A stretch of DNA of 64,000 nucleotides from Leucosporidium creatinivorum (lineage: Eukaryota; Basidiomycota; Microbotryomycetes; Leucosporidiales; Leucosporidiaceae): NCBI GenBank assembly GCA_001600635.1, contig BCKL01000004.1, positions 248,001 to 312,000 of the forward strand. The letters are read 5' to 3'. Made by a program: the position numbers and the translations under genes. The notes under the pieces were generated by a model. That model was not told where the DNA came from and made no database searches. It saw only the letters and a program-made list of their open reading frames with translations. Positions within the stretch are counted from its first letter, which is position 1, and every line of letters begins with the position of its first letter. Below are positions 53,985 through 64,000 of this stretch, in pieces.

Positions 53985-55163
53985 TCAGCTGCTCGTCCGC
54001 GCTGGTGAGCTACAGAAGAGGTCAAGAAGTACACCCGCCTGCAACGGCCCCTCGAGCCAATCCGGTACGCGTCCATGGACTCGTCTGATAGCCGTGAGAG
54101 CGCCTTCCCTGCCCTCGCTCGCGACCAAGTCGATGACCATGAGCTCGAGATACTCGAAGGGCTTGGGACGCTCCATGACCGCTCGGTACGTAGACTCCCA
54201 CTGGGTATTGACCTTGAGCGTAGCCAAGTCCCAAGGATATTGCAGACTCGTCCCCAGATCGGCGCCTGCGAGAGTTGGCCGAGAAAACGGTCAGCCGTGA
54301 TCCGAGGTGCTGGAACGGTCGGTACAAGGTGAGCAGGGCTAAACATACGGCAACATGTGTAAGAGCCTCCTGCGCGCTCCATGCCGTGCCACATTACGAA
54401 GACTCGGTGAAGCTCAGCTGGATTCCTCTGCGCCTGATCCTTGCGTGCTGCAAAATCTTGCGGTGTAGGCATCGCATCGTTCGGCCAGCGCTTCTTGGTC
54501 TCCGCAATGGTGAGCACGAGGGCGTGGTCGAGGATCAGGCGGTTTCGGAGGTCAGGCTGCTCGCGGCGCCATTGAAAGACGACTGCGAAATTCGGCTCAG
54601 CGACGCTCGGTGACGAGGGCTGAAAGGAGCTCACGGCTCAGCACATGCGTATGATTACGCTGCTGAGGAGTTCCGAGGTACATGGCGGAACGAAAGCAGA
54701 GATTCGTCACCTCCGAAGCAAATTCCTGAGCGTACGCCGAGAGGTCCTGGTCAAGCGCTACGAGACGAGGGGCGGCCATGGCTTTGGTGTCGAAGTGTGT
54801 AGCGACCTGTGTCCTGAGTGTGAGCATGGAGATGGAGAGCAATGGAGCGGGAGGCGCACCTGGCGGAACTCCTTGCACCGAGCCTTGTGCACCTTCCAGT
54901 TCGCGAGCTGGCAATCCCGGCTGCAGCTGCTTCCAACTTTAGCTCGACTTCTCTAGCGCCAAAGCTGCAGATGAACGACTTACTAAGCACTCTTCTTACA
55001 TCCACCGCATACGAGCCGCTTATCCTCACGCGACTTTCCGGTGGAGGATCTTGAAGCACTGGGCACATCCCGTCTGCATGCCATCGTCGTAGAAGGGCGT
55101 CCCATCGGGCAGGGTGGACATCACTCCCTCTGGATTGGCTGCATTGGTGCCGAGAGTCGACAT
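53985..55163 (-). CDS. MYND zinc-finger protein E, probable frameshift in the finger
   Basis: Fifth paralogue, separated from the main cluster by about 11 kb. ATG 55163 opens MSTLGTNAANPEGVMSTLPD. The first ligand pair is GCAQCFKILHRKVA, after which the frame meets TGA at 55028-55026. The next pair, RLVCGGCKKSAYC, is in a different frame about 10 codons on. The Tyr-codon intron (TA, then C) and SRDCQLANWKVHKARCKEF then follow correctly. One extra base near 55026-55030 explains the break. The body is well kept: EVTNLCFRSAMYLGTPQQRN followed by HTHVL, ILDHALVLTIAETKKRWPND, NTQWESTYRAVMERPKPFEY, and LELMVIDLVASEGREGAL. The 3' end at 53985 is less certain. It may be a pseudogene or carry a base-call error. 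A second ATG-initiated product without the finger is also conceivable. Confidence 0.7.
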
Positions 55164-56341
55164 GATCTGGAGGGCAGGTTTGAGGCGGCTCGGCGAGGGG
55201 AAGGGTGAGGGGACGGCGAAGGGTGGTCCTGTGCGAGGGTTTAGCGGGTCAGCTTTCGGTAGAGATGGGGTCTACGATGCCTTGCTCGTCCTCGAGCTCT
55301 CTCGTACATTGCTCCCCCTCTGTAGCCTCGCCTCTGCTGGCCCCGCTCAACTCTGACCTCAGCGCTCGGCTCCTCCTCCACCCACTGCTGTCTTGTGGGG
55401 CAAAGCAGCAGCGTGCACGACTCCCAAACATAGCGTCTACCCCTCATCGCCTCCCAATCACGACCACACAGCCCTGCTCACCTTAGAGCGACTTTGAATG
55501 CGCGATCCTCTTACAAGCAGCAGAGCTTGACTAATGGAGCGAACAAGCAGGTGCACCTTCGATAGGTAAAGCTCTTTCTGTAGCTTTATAGGCGAGTAAC
55601 AGCGAAGGTGACAGACGAGGGAGACGAAATGAAGAGCGGAGGGAAAGAGGCGAAGCTCGAAGGCGCGTGAGGCAGAGAAGGGTGCAGCAGGGAAAGGCTA
55701 CAGAGAGTGTTTGGAGCACGGGAAGCAAGAGGCTGGGCTTCCTTGAGCGTCGCGAAGTCCTCGCGACTATAGAAGAAGGTGCAGCAGCCGCCGAGCCCCT
55801 GAAGGAGCCGGCCTGCGAAACTCTTTCGGTTCTTCACATAGGGCTGACCCCGGACAGCGTCCTATGGGAATCAGCACAGCTCCAGTGCATATTCTCAAGC
55901 TATGCCTCCCTACCTCTGCTCAGGAGACTTGGGAGACGGGGCGGAACGCCAGCTCGGCGATAGCTCGGCGACGGGGCCGACGAGGGACTAAAGCAGAAGG
56001 AGAGAAGCTTCGAACGCCCGCACGCGAACCTGAAGAATTCAACTTGACAGATTGTCAGTCGAGACGAGCAGTGAAGCACAGAGCAAGCCTGAAAGCGCAA
56101 CAAGCCACCGAGAGTGGGGCGCCGACTTGGAGCCTCGCTCGCTGAAGGATTGCGCGTTGGCGTCTTGCTCGGTCCGTCCACTTCTTCGCTCACATTGCTT
56201 CACTAAGCTTCCACACCGGCGTCCTCCCAAGCACCATCGTCGTCCTATAGCTCACACTGCTCCGTCGGCGCTCGCTCCGAATCCCCTCTCGATTCGGCTG
56301 TCGACTCCACCTCCTCATCGTCGACCGCATCTCGACCGCTC
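55164..56341. other. 1.2-kb intergenic stretch, no gene seen
   Basis: Upstream of both MYND gene E and the next rightward gene. Open frames are short and motif-free. Confidence 0.4.
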
Positions 56342-57083
56342 ATGTCCGATACCCTTACTATATTCTTCCGCACCCCGTATCGCGAGCTTCCCTATCCTAC
56401 CTACAACACGGAGCTCGGACCCTTCCTCCTCGAGCTCGACTCCCTGGACTCGATCCCTCACGACGCGATCCACACCATCGAGCTTCATTCTCCCACCGCC
56501 AAAGCACTTGTGCTCCTCTCCCACCGCCTATCCAAACAGATCACCCCTCCTCCCGAGAAGTGGTACCAGCTCTCGCCTTCGGCCCTCGAGCGGCGTGTTC
56601 GGCACCAGCAGAAGGAGGATTGGCTCATTTACCAAGGGTTCCAGAAGCGCGTGCTGGAGCGGTTGGACGAGTTGTTTCTTCCTGAGGGGTTGAATGGAGA
56701 TGGCAAGCTGAGTTGGAGGGAGGTTCAGGTGGAGAAGGGCAGGCGGAGGTGGGAGATGTGGCCGCCGAGCGAGGACGATGAGGAAGGCTGGCGGAAGGTG
56801 TTGGAAGGCTGGGTGTTGGAAAGAGTGACAGACCCGTTTTCGCAATGGGATAGTGCGTCGCTTGTCCGGGGCGATAAAGAAGGGGGAAGACGAGTGCTGT
56901 GCGTTGAGCTGACTTGCGCCGAGCTGCTCAACAGATCAATGGGACCTTCCGTCGAGGAAACACAGGCGGAACAAGCTCGGATTGAAATCACCGTACGAGC
57001 GTGAGTACCTCCTCTCTGCGCGCCGTGCAGTTGAGCTCACCTCATCGCTTCCCAGCTCCACGCAAAGCTGGCGCCGAGGATGA
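56342..57083 (+). CDS. Unrecognised soluble protein
   Basis: I do not recognise the family. ATG 56342 opens MSDTLTIFFRTPYRELPYPT, followed by ELGPFLLELDSLDSIPHDAI. The N-terminal part looks strand-rich; the second part is strongly charged and helical with many Trp (KWYQLSPSALERRVRHQQKE, DWLIYQGFQKRVLERLDELF, RRRWEMWPPSEDDEEGW). A 43-nt intron at about 56898-56936 with a GAGCTGACT branch restores SMGPSVEETQAEQARIEITV. A further intron (about 57002-57056) leads to STQSWRRG and TGA 57081-57083. Without that last splice the frame ends earlier. No signal peptide, membrane helix or catalytic motif is visible. Confidence 0.6.
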
Positions 57084-57908
57084 GAGCCTGGCTCTCTTAT
57101 GCATCCGTGTCCTTCTGTTCGCGGTGGCATACGCGACCAAAGGATGGGTGTTGCCAGTGATGTCATACTTCAGGTCAGCTTAATACCGAAGACTGGACGG
57201 TCAGTTCAATGCTCGGCGAGGGGAAAGCGTGAAGAGCAGCTAAGCTAGCGACCTGGGAGCATGCTCGAGGGCGAGGTAGCTACGACTCATCCACGTCGCG
57301 AGCGGAGAGCTGTGTCACTCTGTTTGACCTATGCGACGAGAGAGCGAGCGGGAGCTGGAACATGAGCAGCGCCGAAATGGAGCTTAAGTCGATCGACCGC
57401 GCCGATCAGCATACCGCTCGATATTGAATCGCCATTTGAAGTCGTTTCGACGTATCGGCGATCATGAGGTTGTAGCGCTCGGCGATGCCTCCTCGGTGTC
57501 GGCAACAGCTCTCAAGTAGCGTAGACGAGCGAGAACGACGACTGCCGTGCTGCAGCCGAGCGAAGCACCCCAGCACCAGTCCTTCCGCGAACCCATCGCC
57601 CTCCTGCATCTCATCACTCTTCGGCCGACCTGCCGCCAGCTCAGAACCGCGTCTTGCTCCTGCGCCGACCCAGCGCCGAGCCCTCCCTGCTTCGCCCGAA
57701 CCAAGCCCAAGCAGCCGAAGCAGATACTCACAATCCACTCCCACCTCTGCCGTGCTCTCCTGCAGCCCTCCTGATGATACGACCAATCTCACTCCGCTCC
57801 TCAAATTACAAGGCGCCCAAAACTCCCGAGCGCCGCTCTACGCCTCTACCGTACAGTCCTATCCCTTTACGGTGGGTCGAGGTGAAAGGTGAAAGGGGTT
57901 GTAGCAAT
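57084..57908. other. Intergenic stretch, no gene seen
   Basis: Convergent region before the NDUFB3-like gene. Short frames only. Confidence 0.4.
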
Positions 57909-58361
57909 CTAGTGCTGCTCGGAAGCGGTGGCCTTTGCCGCCGAGACGGTGTTGTCGTAGGCGACGTAGGCGGAGAAGGCGACGACGGCGATGCCGAAGC
58001 CGGGGAAGAGGTTGCGGAACCTGTTTAACATCATGAACGAGGTCAGCGCTCGCCCCGCGGCGAGAGAGGAGCAGAGGAAGAGGTGTTACATGGCCTTGTT
58101 GGTGAAGATGGGGGACTGGGGACGGCGAGAACGGGTCAGTGAAGGCAGAAAGAAGGCTACAGAGCTGAAGCGTACCTTGCGCCATGCTTCGCGCTTCGCC
58201 CAGGGATCTGTAGGAGAGCAGGCAAGCGAGGTCAGCGGGGGCGGAAGCGAGCTTGAGGGCGGCGAGAGGTGAGCTTGCCCCTGTACATGGGTTGAGACAC
58301 TGTAGGAGGGTACAGAGTTAGCTTGGGAATGATCTGTAGGTGATCCCGAGTCGAACTTACT
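57909..58361 (-). CDS. Complex I B12 subunit (NDUFB3-like)
   Basis: Accessory subunit of the mitochondrial NADH:ubiquinone oxidoreductase membrane arm. The joined protein is about 63 aa: MSQPMYRDPWAKREAWRK, SPIFTNKAMFRNLFPGFG, IAVVAFSAYVAYDN, then a short Ala-rich tail ending SEQH. DPW.R.EAWR and F...LPGFG.A.VAF.AY are the family marks, with one membrane helix near residues 34-49. The first intron seems to split the start codon (A at 58361, TG at 58299-58298); an internal ATG at 58288 would lose only four residues. The next intron (58278-58208) has a GC donor. Two further short introns follow, the last ending in AACAG before FRNLF. Stop TAG is at 57911-57909. Divergent from TOP1. Complex I in the organism is implied. 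Confidence 0.8.
58208..58278 (-). other. GC-AG intron in the NDUFB3-like gene
   Basis: The donor reads GCAAGC, the branch CGCTGACC and the acceptor CTACAG. Removing the 71 nt joins MYR to DPWAKREAWRK, the conserved family motif. No GT donor nearby gives this join. Confidence 0.75.
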
Positions 58362-58547
58362 AGTTGTAGCGAAGAAGCGGAAAGCGTAGGAAGGCAACGT
58401 CGACCTGCCCCCAGGGAGAGCTGTGACTTAGAAACGGCGCGCGATTTTCTCCCTCAGCCTCCTGCCACATCTCTAAGTCGAGCTCCCCCTCTGAGCCAAC
58501 GCTCTCGTCTCGCTCAGCCCAGTCGACTACAGGCCTACAGAGCAAAC
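58362..58547. promoter_or_regulatory. Divergent promoter, NDUFB3-like gene and TOP1
   Basis: 186 bp lie between the two starts. No clear known box is seen. Confidence 0.4.
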
Positions 58548-61500
58548 ATGTCGTCTTACAAGAAACGAGTCATCCAAGCCAACTCGTCCGATGAAGAGGA
58601 TGATACTCCCCTCGTAAGTCCCGCTCCCTCAGCCCCAGCTCGCCCGCCCGCCCAAGTCTCGCGTGGGCTCGTTCTGGAGCGGTACAGCCAGCAGCATACA
58701 TCGGCCTACTCTCCTGTAGCTCGGCGCTAGTCCGCGCTCGCTGCTGTACCCTCTCATCGAGACAAGCACCCTCGACGCGCCTGGCTTGCTTGCCCCGCGC
58801 TCGCATTCCGCTTTCAACGCGTCCAATCCAAGCTGTGCACCACCTCAGCAGCAAACGCGCTCTGCTACTCGACTACAGCAATCCAGCGCTACAAGTACAT
58901 ATAACTAACACCTGCTCTCCCCCATCCAACCCGCCTACAGATCAAGCGCCCCAAAGCCGACTCGAACGGCGCCTCCGCCTCTGGCTCCCTCCCCGCTCCC
59001 ACCGGCGACGTCGACATGATCGACTCGACCTCCGTGAACCCCGCTCTCATCCCCCCTCCTCCTGCCGACGCTTCCGCCGCCGAAGCCGCCGCCGAGAAGG
59101 CCAAGCTGGCCATCTTCACCACTGGCTCGGACTCGGAGGACGACGTTCCCCTCGCCGCTCGCAATGGCCATCAAGAGTCGAGTAGCGAGGATGAGAAGCC
59201 GTTGGTGCAGAAGGCGGTCAAGGCGAAGAAGGAGAAGGAGGTCAAGCAGCAGGTCAAGGCCGAGGAGAAGGTTGAGGAGGCGGTCGCCAAGTTGGTGGAG
59301 AAGGTTGAGGAGCAGGAGGATGGCAGCAGTTCGGAGGACGAGAAGCCCCTCAAGGCTAAGGCCAAGGGCAAGAGCAAGAACGCCAAAGCTTCGACCTCTA
59401 AGCCGAAGAAGGGAGGCAAGAAGGCCAAGTCGGAGGATGAGGACGAGGACATGGACGACGCTACCGAATCGGACGACGACGATGGAGAGGAGGAGTACGA
59501 GTCCGACGCGCCCAAGTCGAAGAAGAAGGCTCCTCCCAAGAAGAAGGCCGTCGCCGCTCCTAAGAAGGAGGCGAAGCCCAAGGCCGCGCCGAAAAAAGCT
59601 AAGAAGGAGGAGGGAGGAGATGCTAAGCTCAAGGCGGCTGCTAAGGGCAAGGGCAAGGCGAAGAAGGAGGGGTCGGCGGATCAGGAGGATGCCAAGAGTG
59701 GAGGCGAGAGTGGTGATGAGGGCGTCTACAGGTGGTGGGATCAGCAGGATGACGGCGTTACCAAGGTGGGTCTCTCGTTTTTCTTTCTACATCGCTCCCG
59801 CTCTCCCTCGTCCATCGCCTTCCTCCCTTGTCTTCCTCTTCGCCGAGCCGAGGTCCCTCGGCGCACATTTCTACTCAGCGCGGAACTGGTCGCTGACGCT
59901 CGACATGTCTTCCTCATCGCTCCTTACTATCACCTCTACCGCCCCACGCGCTCTCCCCCACCGCAGTGGAAAACCCTCGAGCACAACGGAGTCCTCTTCC
60001 CTCCCGAGTACGAGGCTCACGGCGTCAAGATGAACTACAATGGTGCGTCTTTCGTCTCGTTCGAGATAGATGTGGCATCGCACTGTAGCCCGAGTCGCTG
60101 ACTCTCTGCTGTATCACAGGCAAGCCCGTCACCCTCCCTCCAGAGGCCGAGGAGGTCGCCTCCTTCTTCGCCGCCATCCTCGAGACCGACTACCCCAAGA
60201 ACCCCGTCTTTGTCAAGAACTTTTTCGACTCGTGGGTCGGGGTCATGAAGACTCATCCTCCTGTACGTCTTGCCTTCCTCGCCCTCTCCCTCTTCTCGGC
60301 GGTCGCTGACCTCTCGCCTAACGGGATCGAACAGACCGACGGCACCAAGATCACGACGTTCGACAAGTGCGACTTCACGCCCATCTTCAACTACCTCGAG
60401 GGGGAGAAGGCCAAGAAGAAGGAGTTGACCACCGCGCAGAAGAAGGCCATCAAGGCCGACAGGGACGTCGTCGAGGCGCCGTACAAGACTTGCTTGCTCG
60501 ATGGGAGGAAGGAGAAGGTGGGCAACTTTAGGGTCGAGCCTCCTGGGTTGTTTAGGGGTCGTGGAGAGCACCCCAAGACGGGATTGCTGAAGGTGAGTTC
60601 GGTTTCTCGCTTCCCTCTTCCGCGCCGAGCTGATCTCGCTCCTCGTCCTTCACTTCTCCCCTCTCCCATTCGGCTTCTCCCCTCCTCTCCCTCCACTACC
60701 ATAACTACCTCACACAGACTCGTGTCCGCCCCGAGCAAATCACCATCAACATCGGCAAGGGCGTCAAGATCCCTCCCGCCCCTCCCGGCCACAAGTGGAA
60801 GGACGTGGTGCATGACGATAAGGTCACTTGGCTCGCTACTTGGAAGGAGAACATCAACGGCGCGGTCAAGTGAGTCGTCTCGTTTGATTCTTGCTTCCTC
60901 GTCATCTCTGGCGTTTGCCGGCCGAGGTTGAGTGGGCGTGGGAGTGACCGTTGACGGAGCGGAGTCGACGAGCTGATGCTGACGATGCTACTCACCAATA
61001 GATACGTCTTCCTCGCTGCTGGATCTTCTCTGAAGGGACAGAGCGACTTCAAGAAGTTCGAGAAGGCTCGCGCCCTCAAGGTCCGTCCTTTCGTCTGTCC
61101 CGCCCTTCGTTCCCTCGCTGACTCTCCGCCTCGCCACGCTACACAGGAGCACATCGACAAGATCCGCCGCGACTACACCGACGACCTCAAGAACAAGGAG
61201 ACGGCCATCCGCCAACGCGCGACCGCCATCTACCTCATCGACCGTTTCGCCCTCCGTAACGGAAACGAGAAGGGTGAGGACGAGGCCGATACCGTCGGAT
61301 GTTGCTCCCTTCGCTACGAGCATGTCACCCTCACGCCGCCGACCAAGGTCACTTTCGACTTCCTGGGAAAGGACTCGATTCGCTTCCACAATGAGGTCGA
61401 GGTCGACGAGCAGGTCTTCAAGAACCTGAAGATCTTCAAGAAGGAGCCCAAGGCCGTGGGAGATCTCTTGTTTGATCGCCTGAGCGTGAGTCCTGGCCTC

Positions 61501-62956
61501 CCTCGCCCCTCCCCTCTCGCCGAGCCGTGCTGATCTCCGCTCTCCCCGCAACAGACCGGCATGGTCAACAAGTACCTCACCGCCTACATGGAGGGGCTCA
61601 CCGCCAAAGTCTTCCGTACCTACAACGCCTCTTGGACCTTTGTCCAACAGCTCAAGGACACGCCCAAGGACGCCTCGGTGGCCGACAAGATCCTCGCCTA
61701 CAACCGCGCCAACCGCCTCGTCGCCGTGCTTTGTAACCATCAGAGGAGCGTTAGTAAGGGTCACTCGGTCGCTATGGAGAAGATGGCGGATAAGGTGAGT
61801 CTTTGAGCGAGGGAGGAGGGCGAGGGAGAAGCAGATGGGGAAGAGCTGATGATGTCGTTTCGGCGAGAACAGATCCGCGCGCTCAAGTACCAGCGCAGGA
61901 AGCTTCGTTATGCTCTTCTCGCCGATGCCGATAAGAAGATCAAGAAGTGAGTCCTTTCTACTCGACTCGTTGCGGCTGCTGACCTCGTCTCGCTCTACCT
62001 TTCTCCTCGGCTTCGCCTCCTCTCCCACTCGCCCACACCTCTTGCTTTCCAACACTCTCACCCTCCATCCGCTCTTCTCCTCCAACATTTCTCCTACACT
62101 TTCGCCCGCTCGCCTTCACCGCTCGCGCCTCTTCCCTCGCCCTCCCTCACCTTCAACCGCCACTCCCTCACCGACCTCGCCGACCTCAGGGAGTACGCCG
62201 AGGACGAGTCCGACATCGACGACGACTGGATTCTCAAGCACGAGGAGCAACTCGTCGTCCTCGAGAAGGAGAAAATTACCAAGAAGTTCCAGAAGGAGCA
62301 GAAGAAGCACGAGGAGGAGGGCACCAAGCCTCTGGCCGACTCGGAGCTCAAGGATCGTCTCAAGGCGGCGGACGACCTCGAGAAATCGCTCAAGAGCGAG
62401 AGGAAAAAGGGATGGAAGGACACCAAGTTGACCGAGGCTAAGCTCATCGCCGCTATCGCCAAGATGGACGACAGGATCCAGGTCGCCAAGACGAACGCCA
62501 CCGACAAGGATGAGGGCAAGGAGGTCTCGTTGGGCACTTCCAAGATCAACTACATCGTGAGTACCATTATTCGTTTCCCTACATCTTTCCCTTCCTCCCC
62601 TACATCCTTCTCTGCGTTCTTTTCACTTCGCAGAGCTGACTCTCCCTTCCTCGCCGAACAGGACCCTCGCATCACCTTCGCGTGGTGCAAGAAGTTTGAC
62701 GTCCCACCCAACAAGCTCTTCAGCAAGACTCTTGTCGAGAAGTGAGTCCAGTGCAGCAGAATGAGCAGACGGTGGCGATCTTCCGGTCGCTCGTCGAGCC
62801 GAACGCCGAGCTGACTTGCTCCTCTTTTTCGCTCTCTCCCCTTCGCCTATCTCACCTCTCCATACACACTCACACCGCACCACATCACATCATCATTACT
62901 ACCTACCATACAGGTTCACCTGGGCCGCCGAAGTCGAGGAGGATTTCGATTGGTAG
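58548..62956 (+). CDS. TOP1: DNA topoisomerase I (type IB)
   Basis: Relaxes supercoils ahead of replication and transcription by transient single-strand cleavage in the nucleus. Thirteen exons sum to exactly 913 codons plus stop. The first exon (58548-58613, [20 protein letters not shown]) is followed by an unusually long 327-nt intron. Residues up to about 290 are a disordered Lys/Glu/Asp-rich linker with nuclear-signal-like KKKAPPKKK runs. The core begins [20 protein letters not shown] followed by GVLFPPEYE, then [37 protein letters not shown], and [20 protein letters not shown] followed by [10 protein letters not shown] with catalytic Arg. Later come LNK-like linker helices and FAWCKKF. 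The active-site Tyr is in [15 protein letters not shown] (codon 62551-62553). It ends EEDFDW at TAG 62954-62956. The antisense 366-aa frame is a shadow. Confidence 0.97.
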
Positions 62957-64000
62957 ACAGCCGCTCCTCGCCGAGTCACTCCTACTCGGACGTTCGACCC
63001 CACACCGCACACACGCCCTTCCCGCTTCCACCTGCTTTGTTCCTCGCTCGATAGCACATACCCTTGTCGCTTACTTCTTTTGATTGTGGTAATAGCCAGC
63101 CTTTTCGACTCGTGCTCGGCGGCGAGGGGGAGGTCGGCGAGAGAAATGAGAGTCAAGGAGAGCAGACGAGGCGGCCTAAATAGAGGTACACGCGGGAGGT
63201 GGCACTCAGCCTCTGCAGCTCACTCGGCGGATCGACTAGGCAAGCGAGATCGAAGCTGAACTTGGAGCCCTCGACCGAGGAAAGTGGGGCGAGCTCGCTT
63301 TCCGCCTCTTGGGCTTCGACCACGTCCTGCTCGTCTCGCTTCGAGCTTGGTCGCTGCTCTTAACCCTCGTCGCTAAACCACAGCTATCGCTCCACAACGC
63401 TTCTGTAGCGCAACAGTCCTTGTTCAGCTGAGTTGACTTCGCCGCTCGCGGGAGGCTTGCTCGCTTTCATCCCGCTCATTCGCACGAGACGGAGTCACAG
63501 GTGGGTCGGCGGAAGTGCTACCATACCTTGAGCGTGCTCGTCGGAGAACTGACGTTCCTTCCCGGCGTTGCCTTGCCCTACAGCGAACTCGCTTCGTCGC
63601 TCGTTCGGCTCCTCCAATCTCGTTGAAGCCGTTCACGACGCGAGGCGGGAGATGTAGCTGAATTGGGCGGCCTGCCGTACATTTCGATGAGCTGATAAAA
63701 ACTACAAGTTGATAAAACTATACGGAGGGCCAGTGAAACCTGCCCCTGCAGGGAAACTGTCCGCCCCGTGGTCAACGAGAGTAGCCGAGACGAGAAGGGG
63801 AGCGAGACTGAGAAGGGGAGATGAGACCGAGCCAAGGGAGAGAGAGCCGAGAGGCGAGAGGCGAAGGAAGTGTGAGATAAAGAGAGAAAAGAAGGGAAGG
63901 AGNGNNNNAAGTCAAAAACCGGCTCGATCTGAGAGATGGCGAGCGATTAGAGACGGTACAACAGGCCTAGGAGAATGAGCTGCGCGCACCTGAGAGATGG
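62957..64000. other. Right-hand end, no supported gene
   Basis: TOP1 3' UTR and beyond. Ambiguous bases occur at 63903 and 63905-63908. A purine-rich GAGA-like stretch lies at about 63780-63902. Frames here are short and motif-free. Confidence 0.4.

Noticed and set aside
59171-59656. 161-aa minus-strand frame with hydrophobic runs
   Set aside because: Antisense of the Lys-rich linker of TOP1.
60988-62088. 366-aa minus-strand frame
   Set aside because: It runs antisense across several TOP1 exons and introns and has no motif; codon bias of TOP1 explains it.
63780-63908. Purine-rich stretch with N calls at the right end, possible telomeric or satellite DNA
   Set aside because: No regular unit is visible; it looks like ordinary low-complexity sequence at a weakly assembled spot.

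Overview
This is a nuclear fungal window with about thirty protein-coding genes. The genes are rich in introns, most of them 50-80 nt. Donors are GTGAGT/GTAAGT-like, acceptors are CAG/TAG, and a CTGAC or CTGAT branch site (usually GCTGAC) lies shortly before most acceptors. Intergenic gaps are short, coding sequence is GC-rich, and the gene set includes DUF6534-type membrane proteins, a complex I subunit and a pumilio protein. Together these suggest a basidiomycete yeast or smut relative (Pucciniomycotina, perhaps Microbotryomycetes). That placement is inference from style and gene content. I recognised no transposon, provirus, rRNA, tRNA or CRISPR array.

Layout: 0.4-3.4 kb, an F-box-like gene diverging from an unrecognised gene. 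4.0-7.7 kb, ALG13 diverging from BDP1 (TFIIIB B''). 7.9-10.2 kb, an NSRP1-like splicing regulator broken by a run of N whose two edges carry the same 95 bp. 10.4-16.7 kb, ribose-5-phosphate isomerase, a CoA-type Nudix hydrolase and a smgGDS-like armadillo protein in a row. 16.9-21.6 kb, a disordered basic protein converging on a pumilio/Puf3-type regulator. 23.1-33.9 kb, an F-box-like membrane protein, a DUF6534 protein, a Rossmann oxidoreductase, a secreted CHRD protein, inositol polyphosphate multikinase (ARG82) and a Tim17-like membrane protein. 34.2-42.6 kb, four related MYND zinc-finger genes around a Ser-rich gene. 43.2-53.7 kb, a TVP38/VTT membrane protein, a coiled-coil protein, an S33 peptidase, glyoxalase I and a Zn2Cys6 factor. 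54.0-55.2 kb, a fifth MYND gene. 56.3-63.0 kb, an unrecognised gene, an NDUFB3-like subunit and DNA topoisomerase I.

Most genes are unrelated housekeeping functions, often in tight divergent pairs. The main unusual structure is the family of five MYND genes. They share a phase-2 intron between the Tyr and Cys codons of the finger and a common uncharacterised C-terminal region. One copy carries an apparent frameshift inside the finger and another has no visible start codon. Two other host genes (F-box, S33 peptidase) carry an in-frame TAG inside otherwise good coding sequence. Exon joins were made by eye from splice signals, reading frame and family resemblance; no transcript data were available.
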